NCBI GenBank assembly: GCA_900469615.1
Contig: UBYA01000022.1
Location: 153,031-209,923, forward strand
DNA: 56,893 nt
Source: Hyphomicrobiales bacterium
Lineage (GTDB): Bacteria; Pseudomonadota; Alphaproteobacteria; Rhizobiales; Rhizobiaceae
Reading direction: 5' to 3'
Position numbers and translations under genes: made by a program. Every line of letters starts with the position of its first letter. The first letter of the stretch is position 1. The notes below the pieces were generated by a model. The model saw only the letters and a program-made list of their open reading frames with translations, had not been told where the DNA came from and ran no database searches. Shown here one piece after another: positions 1 to 8,690 of the stretch.

Positions 1-39
1 CTTCGGGCCACCTTCTCCCCGAGGGGAGAAGGTGGCCCG
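1..39. repeat. RIME-like palindrome, left edge of window
   Basis: The core CCTTCTCCCC-GA-GGGGAGAAGG-type palindrome is flanked by the complementary arms GGGCCA and TGGCCC. The same words recur near 30128-30159, so this is a member of a dispersed family. It resembles the Rhizobium-specific intergenic mosaic elements (RIME). It lies just downstream of the mmsB stop codon and may act as a transcript end or mRNA 3' stabiliser; that role is inference. Confidence 0.7.
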
Positions 40-118
40 ATTTGCCCATATGCGATTGCACCGCCGCGAGCGGGGTGAGAGGGCAGCTTTCCACCCTGTC
101 CGTTATCACCAGCCAACC

Positions 119-1000
119 TCACTTCGCTTCGCGAAACATCTCGATGATCGCCGAAAAATCGCGGCCGCCATTGCCGAGCTTTTCGAATAGCGCATAAAGC
201 TGCGCCGCCTCGGCGCCCAGGGGGGTGGATGCGCCGCTGGAGAGAGCGGCCTCCTGCGACAGACGCAGGTCCTTCAGCATCAAGGCGGCCGAGAAGCCCG
301 GCTTGTAGTCGTTGTTGGCGGGCGAGGTCGGCACCGGGCCGGGCACGGGGCAATAGGTATTGATCGACCAGCACTGGCCGGACGAGGTGGAGGCGACGTC
401 GAACAGGGCCTGATGCGAGAGGCCGAGCTTTTCGGCGAGCACGAAGGCCTCGCAGGCACCGATCATGGAGATGCCGAGGATCATGTTGTTGCAGATCTTC
501 GCCGCCTGACCGGCGCCGGCATCGCCGCAATGGACGATCTTCTTGCCCATCACTTCCAGCAGGGGTTTCGCCGCCGCAAAGCTCTCCGTCGAGCCGCCGG
601 CCATGAAGGTCAGCGTTCCCGCCGCAGCGCCGCCGGTACCACCGGAAACAGGCGCATCGAGCGAGAGGCAGCCGGCATCGCCCGCCATCGCATGCGCCTT
701 GCGGGCGCTGTCGACATCGACGGTGGAGCAGTCGATCAGCAAGGTTCCCCTGGGCACGGAGCGCAGCACGTCGGTCCAGACGGTCAGGACATGCTGGCCC
801 TTCGGCAGCATGGTCACCACCACTTCCGCGTCGGCCAGGGCCTCGGTCAAGACGCTCGCGGGCTTGACGCCCGACGCTTCGGCGGCTTGCAGCACGTCAT
901 GCGAGAGGTCGTAACCGATGACGGCATGGCCGGCCTTGACGAGATTGGCGGCCATCGGCCCTCCCATATTGCCGAGGCCGATGAATGCGATCCGTGTCAT
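119..1000 (-). CDS. mmsB: 3-hydroxyisobutyrate dehydrogenase MmsB
   Basis: This is an NAD-dependent oxidoreductase of the beta-hydroxyacid dehydrogenase family that oxidises 3-hydroxyisobutyrate to methylmalonate semialdehyde in valine catabolism. The 293-residue length is typical. A Rossmann motif GLGNMG lies at residues 8-13, the substrate-loop motif DAPVSGGTGGA at about 115-125, and the catalytic lysine in GAGQAAKICNN is K168. The ATG follows a good ribosome site (GGGAGGA). It is the last gene of a minus-strand run that begins with a branched-chain amino acid transporter and includes the enzyme for the preceding step. Related family members (tartronate semialdehyde reductase and others) are hard to separate by eye, but the neighbours favour MmsB. 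Confidence 0.88.
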   Translation of the reverse strand: MTRIAFIGLGNMGGPMAANLVKAGHAVIGYDLSHDVLQAAEASGVKPASVLTEALADAEVVVTMLPKGQHVLTVWTDVLRSVPRGTLLIDCSTVDVDSARKAHAMAGDAGCLSLDAPVSGGTGGAAAGTLTFMAGGSTESFAAAKPLLEVMGKKIVHCGDAGAGQAAKICNNMILGISMIGACEAFVLAEKLGLSHQALFDVASTSSGQCWSINTYCPVPGPVPTSPANNDYKPGFSAALMLKDLRLSQEAALSSGASTPLGAEAAQLYALFEKLGNGGRDFSAIIEMFREAK

Positions 1001-1073
1001 GATGTTTTCCTCCCATGATCGGTTGAAGCCATGCGACAGGGCGGTTCAGAGATTCGTGACGATCTGAACCGGC

Positions 1074-2132
1074 CTACGTCGTAAAAAGCGGCGGCTGCGC
1101 CGCTACGAAGAAGCGGTCGATATCGCCCGGCCTCACCTGCGAAAGGCTGGCCGGAGACCATTTCGGATTGCGATCCTTGTCGATGACCGCAGCGCGCACG
1201 CCCTCATAGAAATCGTGATTGTACAATATGCCCATGCAGGCGCCGAGTTCACGATTGAGGCATTCGGCGAGATTGGCGCTCGTTCGCCCCGCCCGCAGCA
1301 GCCGCAAGGTCAACTTCAGGCTGGTCGGCGAGCGGCCGGCAATCGCGCCGGCTGTTTCCGCGGCAAACTCCCCCGGCTCGCCGGCCAGTGCCTGCAGGAT
1401 CTCCTCGACGGTATCGCCGGCAAAGGCGCGGTCGATCACATCCCGGTTTACGGCAAGCCGGCTCTCGCCGGCATCGACCGCCATTGTCCGGATCAGCGCG
1501 CGCACATCTTCCGCAGAAGCCGAGGCGGGCAGCGCCGCAATCGCCTCCACCAGAGCCGGCAAGGCCGGGGATGCCACGCAGCAGTCGGCAAGGCCGGCAT
1601 GGATCGCATCGGCGGCGCCGACGGCAAGGCCGGTCAGCCCCATCCATGTGCCGGCTTCGCCCGGTGCGCGCGGCAGCAGCCAGGTAGCGCCGACATCGGG
1701 AAAATAGCCGATGCCGGTTTCGGGCATGGCAAGACGCGTGCGCTCGGTGACGACGCGATGGCTGCCATGGGACGAAAGGCCGACACCGCCGCCCATGGTG
1801 ATGCCATCCATCAATACCACATAGGGTTTGGGATAGCGCGAGATCGCATGGTTGAGGCGGAACTCCTCGCGCCAGAAGGTTTCGGCGCCATCGGACCCCT
1901 CCTTGCCGCTCTGATGCAGCAGGCGAATATCGCCGCCGGCGCAGAAGCCGCGCTCCCCCTCGCCCATGACGATGACGCTCGCGATAGCGGGATCGGCGCC
2001 AAATTCATCCAGGACCGAGGCGATGACCCGCACCATCGGCAGCGTCAGGCTGTTCAGCGCCTTCGGACGGTTGAGGCGGATGATGCCGGCCGATCCACGC
2101 CGCTCGATGATGACCTCGTCCGTGCTGTCCAT
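1074..2132 (-). CDS. 3-hydroxyisobutyryl-CoA hydrolase (enoyl-CoA hydratase/isomerase family)
   Basis: The 352-residue protein belongs to the crotonase fold and most likely hydrolyses 3-hydroxyisobutyryl-CoA to free 3-hydroxyisobutyrate, the substrate of the next gene. The oxyanion-hole segment GFCAGGDIRLL and the segment MPETGIGYFPDVGATWLLPR, with the Glu and Asp characteristic of the hydrolase branch, are both present. It is longer than ordinary hydratases (about 260 residues), which also fits this branch. I chose the ATG at 2132, 11 codons inside the longest reading frame, because AGGAG stands six to seven bases before it and the protein then starts MDSTDEVIIERRG. It lies 73 bp from mmsB and 39 bp from the GMC gene upstream, so cotranscription is likely. 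Confidence 0.87.
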   Translation of the reverse strand: MDSTDEVIIERRGSAGIIRLNRPKALNSLTLPMVRVIASVLDEFGADPAIASVIVMGEGERGFCAGGDIRLLHQSGKEGSDGAETFWREEFRLNHAISRYPKPYVVLMDGITMGGGVGLSSHGSHRVVTERTRLAMPETGIGYFPDVGATWLLPRAPGEAGTWMGLTGLAVGAADAIHAGLADCCVASPALPALVEAIAALPASASAEDVRALIRTMAVDAGESRLAVNRDVIDRAFAGDTVEEILQALAGEPGEFAAETAGAIAGRSPTSLKLTLRLLRAGRTSANLAECLNRELGACMGILYNHDFYEGVRAAVIDKDRNPKWSPASLSQVRPGDIDRFFVAAQPPLFTT

Positions 2133-2171
2133 GCAAATCTCCTGTCCTTGCCTCCGTCCATCCATAAGCCT

Positions 2172-3773
2172 TCAGCGATTGTCGGCAAGGATCATCTCGG
2201 CTGCCTTTTCGGCGATCATGATGGTCGGCGAGTTAGTGTTGCCCGATGTGATCGACGGCATGACGGAAGCGTCGGCGATGCGCAGCCTTGCCAAGGCCCG
2301 CAGCCGCAGGCGGGGATCCACCACGCTCTGTGCGTCGCCGCCCATGCGGCATGTGCCGACAGGATGGAAAATCGTCGTGCCGATCTCGCCAGCGGCACGC
2401 TCCAGATCCGCATCCGTTTCATAGGCCGGCCCCGGCTTGAACTCCTCCGGCCGGAACCGGGCGAATGAGGGCTGCGCCACGATCCGCCGCGTCAGACGAA
2501 TGGAACGCACGGCGATTTCACGGTCGCGCGCCGCGGAAAGATAATTCGGGCTGATGACCGGCTGCATGGCGAAATCGGGGCTGCGCGCATGCACGAAGCC
2601 CCGGCTCTCGGGCCTCAGATTGCAGACACTGGCGGTAATGGCCGGAAAAGGATGAACCGAATCGCCGAACTTGTCGAGCGAGACCGGCTGCACATGATAT
2701 TGCAGATCCGGCGTTTCCTTGTCCGGGCCGGAGCGCGTGAAGATACCGAGCTGGCTCGGCGCCATCGCCATCGGGCCGGAGCGGCGGATGAGATATTCCA
2801 GCCCGATCGCCGCCTTGCCGATCAGCTTCGTCGCCTTCTCGTTCAGCGTGGGCACGCCGGTTACTTTGTAGGCAAGGCGGAGCTGAAGATGATCCTGCAG
2901 GTTTTCACCGACGGATTTGACCTCGCGCACGACCTCGATGCCGGCCTTGCTCAATATATCGCCATGGCCGATACCCGAAAGCTCGAGAATATGCGGCGAG
3001 CCGATCGAGCCGGCGGATAACACCGTCTCCTTGGTCGCATAGGCACGTTTCACCACGCCGTCATGCTGGAACTCGACGCCGGTCACGGCATCGCCTTCGA
3101 CGATCAGGCGGCGAACCTGCGCCTTGGTGTAGACGGTGAGATTGCCCCGCTTCATCGCCGGCCGCAGGAAGGCTTTCGTCGTGTTCCAGCGGATGCCGGA
3201 GCGCTGATTGACATCGAAATAGCCCGAGCCCTCATTGTTGCCGCGATTGAAGTCCGCCGTCTCCGGAATGCCGGCCTCCTTGGCTGCCGCCTGGAAGGCA
3301 TCGAGCACGGCCCAGCGCACGCGCGCCTTTTCGACCCGCCATTCGCCACCGGCACCATGCATCTCATCCTTGCCGCGATAGTGATCCTCGGATTTGATGA
3401 AGTAGGGCAGCACGTCGTCCCAGCTCCAGCCGGCACAGCCGAGCTGGCGCCAGAGATCGTAGTCGCGCGCCTGGCCGCGCATGTAGATCATGCCATTGAT
3501 GGAGGAGGAGCCGCCGAGCACCTTGCCGCGCGGATAGTTCAGCGAGCGGCCGTTCAGGCCCGGCTCCGGCGACGTGGTAAAACACCAGTCGGTACGCGGA
3601 TTGTTGATGCAATAGAGATAGCCGACCGGGATATGGACCCAGTGATAATTGTCGCTGCCGCCCGCTTCCAGCAGCAGCACGCGATTGTTGCGGTCGGCCG
3701 AAAGCCGGTTGGCCAGCACGCAGCCCGCACTGCCGGCACCGATGATGATGTAGTCGAAGCGATCCATCTGCAT
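2172..3773 (-). CDS. GMC family FAD-dependent oxidoreductase (choline dehydrogenase-like)
   Basis: This 533-residue flavoenzyme has the N-terminal FAD-binding motif IIGAGSAG (about residues 10-17), the first GMC signature around PRGKVLGGSSSING, the second signature around GSIGSPHILELSGIG, and the C-terminal segment HPVGTCRMG with the probable catalytic histidine near 469. Family members oxidise alcohols such as choline, polyethylene glycol or aliphatic alcohols; the substrate here cannot be read from sequence. There is no signal peptide, so it should be cytoplasmic or membrane-associated. Its place between the Liv transporter and two valine-degradation enzymes suggests a related alcohol substrate, but this is only inference. 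A RIME-like element separates it from livM. Confidence 0.85.
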   Translation of the reverse strand: MQMDRFDYIIIGAGSAGCVLANRLSADRNNRVLLLEAGGSDNYHWVHIPVGYLYCINNPRTDWCFTTSPEPGLNGRSLNYPRGKVLGGSSSINGMIYMRGQARDYDLWRQLGCAGWSWDDVLPYFIKSEDHYRGKDEMHGAGGEWRVEKARVRWAVLDAFQAAAKEAGIPETADFNRGNNEGSGYFDVNQRSGIRWNTTKAFLRPAMKRGNLTVYTKAQVRRLIVEGDAVTGVEFQHDGVVKRAYATKETVLSAGSIGSPHILELSGIGHGDILSKAGIEVVREVKSVGENLQDHLQLRLAYKVTGVPTLNEKATKLIGKAAIGLEYLIRRSGPMAMAPSQLGIFTRSGPDKETPDLQYHVQPVSLDKFGDSVHPFPAITASVCNLRPESRGFVHARSPDFAMQPVISPNYLSAARDREIAVRSIRLTRRIVAQPSFARFRPEEFKPGPAYETDADLERAAGEIGTTIFHPVGTCRMGGDAQSVVDPRLRLRALARLRIADASVMPSITSGNTNSPTIMIAEKAAEMILADNR

Positions 3774-3775
3774 GC

Positions 3776-3903
3776 CCCCTCACCCTAACCCTCTCCCCAA
3801 GGGGAGAGGGGATCATTTCGGTATTTGCCTCGATCCCGAATCCGGTGATCGTCAGAAATAATTTCCCCTCTCCCCTCGGGGAGAGGGCTGGGGTGAGGGG
3901 GTG
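3776..3903. repeat. RIME-like composite element (two palindromes)
   Basis: Two palindromes of the type CCTCTCCCC..GGGGAGAGG lie at 3789-3810 and 3866-3887, and the outer words CCCTCACC and GGTGAGGG are complementary, so the whole 128 bp is one large inverted structure. It fills the gap between livM and the GMC gene. If the operon is continuous, it is transcribed and would form a large hairpin in the mRNA. Confidence 0.8.
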
Positions 3904-3930
3904 TACAACAAGAACGCATAGGTTTGATCT

Positions 3931-4923
3931 TTACCGCCGATATTCGAACCCCAGTTTCCGTCCCAGCCGCGAGGCGTAGAATTCGCCGACGATACCCCGG
4001 CGGAAGAGCAGGACGCAGACCATGAAGACGATGCCGGTGATGATGGTGACGGGGAATTCCGAGGTTGCGAGATAGTTTTCCAGCGTCGCCACGAATCCCG
4101 CGCCGAAAATCGGGCCGATCAGCGTGCCGATGCCGCCGAGCAGCGTCATGAGGATGACCTCGCCGGACATCTGCCAGGCGACATCGGTCAGCGTCGCGAA
4201 CTGGAAGACCAGCGCCTTGACCGCGCCCGCAAGCCCCGCCAGCGCCGCCGACATGACAAAGGCGCCGAGCTTGTAACGCGCCACGGAATAGCCGAGCGAG
4301 ATCGCCCGCTGCTCGTTTTCGCGGATCGATTTCAGGATCATGCCGAAGGGCGAATTGATGAAGCGCCAGATGATCAGCACGCCGATCAGGAAGACGGCGA
4401 GGACGAAGTAGTACATGTTGAAGGAGTTGTTGAGATCGAGGACGCCGAAGAGGTAGCCGCGCGGCACCGACTGAATGCCGTCCTCGCCATGGGTGAATTC
4501 CGCCTGCAGGCAGAAGAAATAGAACATGTAGGAGAGCGCCAGCGTGATCATGGCGAAATAGATGCCCTGCCGGCGGATGGCGACGAAGCCCATGACGAGA
4601 CCGAGCAGAGAAGCGCCGGCGACGCCGATCAGAATGCCGAGTTCGGGCGGCAGACCCCACTCCTTCACCGCATAGGCCGTGAAATAGGCCGCGCCGCCGA
4701 AGAAGGTGGCGTGACCGAAGGAGAGCAGGCCGGCATAGCCGAGCAGCAGATTGAAGGCGCAGGCAAACAGCGCGAAGCAGAGCACCTTCATGACGAAGAT
4801 CGGGTAGACGAGGAACGGCGCCCAGATCAGGCCGACGAGGCCGATAACCAGCAATAGTTTCTGGATCGAGAGGGCGGGCTGTGTTTTCGGCTTCATTGTG
4901 ATTAATCCAGCCATATCACGCAT
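3931..4923 (-). CDS. livM: branched-chain amino acid ABC transporter permease LivM
   Basis: This is a polytopic inner-membrane permease of the LivM/LivH family, forming the translocation path with LivH. It has about ten hydrophobic segments and the family landmarks NLLLGYAGLLSFGHATFFG and GGIGTLIGPIFGAGF. Length is 330 residues from the first ATG, which overlaps the end of livH by eight bases; methionines at residues 4 and 10 are alternatives, and the ribosome site does not decide clearly. The overlap indicates translational coupling with livH. The substrate is probably branched-chain amino acids, but the family also carries urea, amides and aromatic compounds. Confidence 0.88.
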   Translation of the reverse strand: MRDMAGLITMKPKTQPALSIQKLLLVIGLVGLIWAPFLVYPIFVMKVLCFALFACAFNLLLGYAGLLSFGHATFFGGAAYFTAYAVKEWGLPPELGILIGVAGASLLGLVMGFVAIRRQGIYFAMITLALSYMFYFFCLQAEFTHGEDGIQSVPRGYLFGVLDLNNSFNMYYFVLAVFLIGVLIIWRFINSPFGMILKSIRENEQRAISLGYSVARYKLGAFVMSAALAGLAGAVKALVFQFATLTDVAWQMSGEVILMTLLGGIGTLIGPIFGAGFVATLENYLATSEFPVTIITGIVFMVCVLLFRRGIVGEFYASRLGRKLGFEYRR

Positions 4924-5803
4924 CCCGACCGAAGAGGCCAGCGGGCCTGAAGAGCAGCACGATCGCCATGATGACGAAGATGACGATATTCGACGCTTCC
5001 GGATAGAAGACCTTGGTCAGGCCCTCGGCAATCCCGAGCATATAGCCCGTCACGATCGCCCCCATGATCGAGCCCATGCCGCCGACGACGACCACGGCGA
5101 AGACGATGATGATCATGTTCGAGCCCATCAGCGGCGAGACCTGATAGATCGGCGCGGCCAGCACGCCGGCAAAGGCGGCCAGCGCCACGCCGAAACCGTA
5201 GGTCAGCGTCAGCAGCACCGGCACGTTGACGCCGAAAACCTGCACGAGCACGGAGTTCTCGGTGGCGGCGCGCAGATAGGCGCCGAGCTTGGTCTTCTCG
5301 ATCAGCAGCCAGGTTCCGATGCAGACGATCAGCGAGGCGATGACCACCCAGCCGCGATAGACGGGCAGGAACATGAAGCCGATGTTGCGCGCCCCCGCCA
5401 GGGCAGCGGGAACGGCGTAGGGCTGGCCAGATGAGCCGTAAATATAGCGGAAAGTCCCTTCGATGGTCAGCGCCATGCCGAAAGTGAAAAGCAATCCGTA
5501 GAGCGGGTCGATCTTGTAGAGCTGGCGCAGGCAGAGCCGCTCGACCAGCGCACCGAACAGGCCGACGATCAGCGGCGCAACGATAAGCGCCGGCCAATAG
5601 CCGATGCCGGCATAGGCAAGCAGCAGATAGGCGGTGAAGGCTCCGAGCATGTAGAGCGCGCCATGGGCGAAATTGATGACCCTGAGCATGCCGAAGATGA
5701 TCGCCAGACCAAGGCTCAGGAGCGCATAGAAGGAGCCATTGATGAGGCCGATCAGCAATTGACCGAGAAGGGCCTGGGCGGGAATGCCGAATATCGTCGT
5801 CAT
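4916..5803 (-). CDS. livH: branched-chain amino acid ABC transporter permease LivH
   Basis: This 295-residue polytopic membrane protein is the partner of LivM. It shows the family motif GLAIIFGMLRVINFAHGALYM near residues 32-52 and GGMGSIMGAIVTGYMLGIAEG in the C-terminal half. It begins four bases after livF ends and overlaps livM at its own end, within the order binding protein, livG, livF, livH, livM. Confidence 0.9.
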   Translation of the reverse strand: MTTIFGIPAQALLGQLLIGLINGSFYALLSLGLAIIFGMLRVINFAHGALYMLGAFTAYLLLAYAGIGYWPALIVAPLIVGLFGALVERLCLRQLYKIDPLYGLLFTFGMALTIEGTFRYIYGSSGQPYAVPAALAGARNIGFMFLPVYRGWVVIASLIVCIGTWLLIEKTKLGAYLRAATENSVLVQVFGVNVPVLLTLTYGFGVALAAFAGVLAAPIYQVSPLMGSNMIIIVFAVVVVGGMGSIMGAIVTGYMLGIAEGLTKVFYPEASNIVIFVIMAIVLLFRPAGLFGRDA

Positions 5804-5806
5804 GGT

Positions 5807-6514
5807 TCAGACCCCCAGCACCTTGTGCAGCATGTCCATGCGCTCGGACAGCTCCGCGACCGGAAATTCCGAGACCATCTGGCCGTGATCCATCAGATAG
5901 AAACGATCGGCGATGCGGCTGGCGAAGCGGAAATTCTGCTCGACGAGCAATATGGTCATGCCGCGGCCTTTCAGCTTCTGCAGGACTTCGCCAATGCGCT
6001 GGACGATGACGGGAGCAAGGCCCTCGGTGGGCTCGTCGAGCAGCAGCATGCGGACGCCGGTGCGCAGGATGCGGGCCATGGCGAGCATCTGCTGCTCGCC
6101 GCCGGAAAGCCTGGTGCCGACGCTGTTGCGCCGCTCGTGCAGATTGGGAAACAGCTCGAAGATCTCGTCCAGCGTCATGCCGCCGGGGGCGACGACGGGC
6201 GGCAACATCAGGTTTTCATAAACGCTGAGCGTGGAAAAGATGCCGCGTTCCTCCGGCACGAAGCCGATGCCCTGATGCGCCGTCTTGTGCAGCGGCACCT
6301 GCATCATGTCCTTGCCGGCGAAGGTGATCCTGCCCTTGCGGGCGCGGACGATGCCGACGATGGTGCGCAGCGTCGTCGTCTTGCCGACGCCGTTGCGGCC
6401 AAGAATGGTGATGGTTTCCCCCTCGCCCACGCGCATGTCGACACCATGCAGGATGTGGCTTTCGCCATACCAGGCATTGAGACCCTGAACGTCCAGAAGC
6501 GGCGCCATCGTCAA
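5807..6514 (-). CDS. livF: branched-chain amino acid ABC transporter ATP-binding protein LivF
   Basis: This is a cytoplasmic ATPase subunit of 235 residues, typical for LivF. Walker A is GRNGVGKTT (residues 39-47), the ABC signature LSGGEQQ (136-142), and Walker B MLLLDEP (156-162). It begins inside the last codons of livG (ATGA-type overlap), so the two ATPases are translationally coupled. Confidence 0.92.
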   Translation of the reverse strand: MTMAPLLDVQGLNAWYGESHILHGVDMRVGEGETITILGRNGVGKTTTLRTIVGIVRARKGRITFAGKDMMQVPLHKTAHQGIGFVPEERGIFSTLSVYENLMLPPVVAPGGMTLDEIFELFPNLHERRNSVGTRLSGGEQQMLAMARILRTGVRMLLLDEPTEGLAPVIVQRIGEVLQKLKGRGMTILLVEQNFRFASRIADRFYLMDHGQMVSEFPVAELSERMDMLHKVLGV

Positions 6515-7293
6515 GCCTCCTCCGTGCCCATGTAAGCTTCGCGGACGCGTGGATCCCGGCTGACGGCGGCATAATCGCCCTGGGCCAATATCTCCCCGCG
6601 TTGCAGGACTGTGACGTGATGGCAGATATCGGCAACGACGGAGAGATTATGCTCGACCATGAGCACGGCCCTGTCGCGCGCCACATCGCGGATGATGGCG
6701 GAGACGGTGTTCACATCCTCCAGCCCCATGCCGGCCATCGGCTCGTCAAGCAGCAGCACCTTCGGATCGAGCGCGAGCGTAGTGGCGATCTCCAGCACGC
6801 GCTTGCGGCCATAGGAAAGATCGGCGGCGATGGCATCGCGTTCCTTCGTGAGTCCCACGGACGCGAGAAGCTGCTCGGCACGAGCATTGAGGCTATCGAG
6901 GGCCGAAAGCGGCCGCCAGAACTGGTGGGCGAGATTGCTCGGCCGTTGCAGCGCGACACGGACGTTGTCGAGCACCGTCAGATGCGGGAAGACGGCCGAA
7001 ATCTGGAAGGAGCGCACGAGGCCCATTCGCGCGACCTTGTCGGGCCTCGTCCTGGTGATGTCGGTGCCGAGCAGCGTAATCGTCCCGTGCGTCGGCTGCA
7101 GGAACTTGGTGAGCAGGTTGAATACCGTCGTCTTGCCCGCGCCATTCGGGCCGATCAGCGCGTGGACGCGGGCATGTTGGACGTCGAGATCGACATTCTT
7201 GACGGCGGTGAAGCCGCCAAAATCGCGGCGCAGTCCCCGGGCGGACAGGACCACCCGGGGCTCTTCATGCGGATGTGTCGCGGACATCGCCAT
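6511..7293 (-). CDS. livG: branched-chain amino acid ABC transporter ATP-binding protein LivG
   Basis: This is the second ATPase subunit, 260 residues. Walker A is GPNGAGKT (48-55), the signature region reads LSYGRKRVLEIA, and Walker B is VLLLDEP. The changed signature (LSYG for LSGG) is common in LivG proteins. The start is either the ATG at 7293 or the one six bases later; no strong ribosome site separates them. It lies 15 bp after the binding-protein gene. Confidence 0.9.
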   Translation of the reverse strand: MAMSATHPHEEPRVVLSARGLRRDFGGFTAVKNVDLDVQHARVHALIGPNGAGKTTVFNLLTKFLQPTHGTITLLGTDITRTRPDKVARMGLVRSFQISAVFPHLTVLDNVRVALQRPSNLAHQFWRPLSALDSLNARAEQLLASVGLTKERDAIAADLSYGRKRVLEIATTLALDPKVLLLDEPMAGMGLEDVNTVSAIIRDVARDRAVLMVEHNLSVVADICHHVTVLQRGEILAQGDYAAVSRDPRVREAYMGTEEA

Positions 7294-7308
7294 GGGCCGG
7301 TCCGAACC

Positions 7309-8517
7309 TTACTGCTTGACGAGGCCGCAGCCGCTCTTGGCGGGATCGATATAGGCTTCCTTGCCGGGAATCGTCGCCAGCACGTTGTAGTAATCCCACG
7401 GCTCCTTGCTCTCTTCCGGCTTCTTGACCTGAAGCAGATACATGTCGTGGATCATGCGGCCGTTGGCGCCGACCGTGCCGCCGCGACCGAAGAAATCGTC
7501 GACCGGCATTTCATGCAGTTCCTTGGCGACGGCCTCGGTATCGTCGGTGCCGGCCTTCTGCACCGCCTTCAGATATTGCAGCACGGCGGAATAGGTGCCG
7601 GCATGGATCATGTTCGGCATCTTGCCGGTGCGGGCAAAGAAGCGCTTGCCGAATTCGCGGCTCTTGTCGTCGAGGTTCCAGTAATAGCCTTCCGTCAGCG
7701 TCAGCCCCTGCGCCGCCTGCAGGCCGAGGCCATGCACTTCGGCGAGCGTGAAGAGCAGGGCCGCCAGATGCTGGCCGCCCTGGGTGATGCCGAATTCGGA
7801 GGCCTGCTTGATGGCGTTGGACGTATCGAGGCCGGCATTGGCAAGGCCGATGACCTTGGCGCCCGACGATTGTGCCTGCAGCAGGAAGGACGAGAAATCG
7901 TTCGTCGACAGCGGATGGCGGACGGAGCCGAGAACCTTGCCGCCGCTTGCCTTGACGAAATCGCTGGTCTGCTGTTCGAGCGAGTAGCCGAAGGCGTAAT
8001 CCGCCGTCAGGAAGAACCAGGTATCGCCGCCCTGCTTGACGAGCGCGCCGCCGGTGCCGACGGCGAGAGCATGCGTGTCATAGGCCCAGTGGAAACCGTA
8101 GGGCGAGCATTGCGCGCCGGTCAGATCCGTCGTGGCGGCGCCCGTGACGATATCGATCTTCTTCTTCTCCTTGGCGACCGCCTGCACGGCCAGCGCGACC
8201 GATGAGGTCGTCAGCTCCATGATGGCGTCGACCTTGTCCTGGTCGTACCACTGGCGGGCGATGTTGGAGGCGATATCGGGCTTGTTCTGGTGATCGGCGT
8301 CGACGATCTCGATCGGCACGCCGAGAACCTTGCCGCCGAAATCCTCTGCGGCCATCTTGGCCGCCTCGACCGAGGACTTGCCACCGAAATCCGCATAGAC
8401 GCCGGATTGGTCGTTGAGGATGCCGATCTTGACGACACCATCGGATGCGCCGTCGGCAAAGGCCGCGGTGCCGGTTGCAAGCAGAAATGCCAGGGATGCA
8501 ATAAGACTCTTTCGCAT
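7309..8517 (-). CDS. periplasmic substrate-binding protein of the Liv-type ABC transporter
   Basis: This 402-residue secreted protein has a clear Sec signal peptide (MRKSLIASLAFLLATGTAAFA) followed by the type I periplasmic-binding fold (DGVVKIGILNDQSGVYADFGG). It captures the amino acid or a related ligand for LivHMGF. I chose the ATG at 8517 because GGGAGGAGAG lies just upstream and the signal peptide starts there; a longer in-frame extension to 8658 would bury that signal. First gene of the operon, divergent from a LysR regulator. Many proteins of this subfamily (LivK-like, about 400 residues) bind ligands other than Leu/Ile/Val, so the exact ligand is open. Confidence 0.88.
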   Translation of the reverse strand: MRKSLIASLAFLLATGTAAFADGASDGVVKIGILNDQSGVYADFGGKSSVEAAKMAAEDFGGKVLGVPIEIVDADHQNKPDIASNIARQWYDQDKVDAIMELTTSSVALAVQAVAKEKKKIDIVTGAATTDLTGAQCSPYGFHWAYDTHALAVGTGGALVKQGGDTWFFLTADYAFGYSLEQQTSDFVKASGGKVLGSVRHPLSTNDFSSFLLQAQSSGAKVIGLANAGLDTSNAIKQASEFGITQGGQHLAALLFTLAEVHGLGLQAAQGLTLTEGYYWNLDDKSREFGKRFFARTGKMPNMIHAGTYSAVLQYLKAVQKAGTDDTEAVAKELHEMPVDDFFGRGGTVGANGRMIHDMYLLQVKKPEESKEPWDYYNVLATIPGKEAYIDPAKSGCGLVKQ

Positions 8518-8550
8518 ATCCTCTCCTCCCAGAGATTTGGCAAAAATGAA

Positions 8551-8679
8551 TCTGTTCAAAATTGGCCAGCCGTTTTCCTCAAAACGACTTTTCCCGACAC
8601 GGAGGATCACGGAATTCGCGCATTGACGCAAGTCGCGATTGCAACTAATTCCAAACAATGTCTGTTCATTTTTGAACAG
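8551..8679. promoter_or_regulatory. repeated CTGTTCA sites in the liv / LysR divergent interval
   Basis: An interrupted palindrome, CTGTTCA-TTTT-TGAACAG, lies at 8662-8679, twelve bases before the LysR start codon. The same octamer TCTGTTCA recurs at 8551-8558, near the start of the binding-protein gene, and also at 8661-8668. The arrangement (one full palindrome and one half-site in a divergent interval) fits an operator for the adjacent LysR protein, controlling itself and the liv operon. This is inferred from position and symmetry only. Confidence 0.5.
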
Positions 8680-8690
8680 AAAGGGGTGAC

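Noticed and set aside
7309..8658. Longer form of the binding protein starting at 8658
   Set aside because: It would bury the signal peptide and run across the repeat-bearing control interval; GGGAGGAGAG supports the start at 8517.
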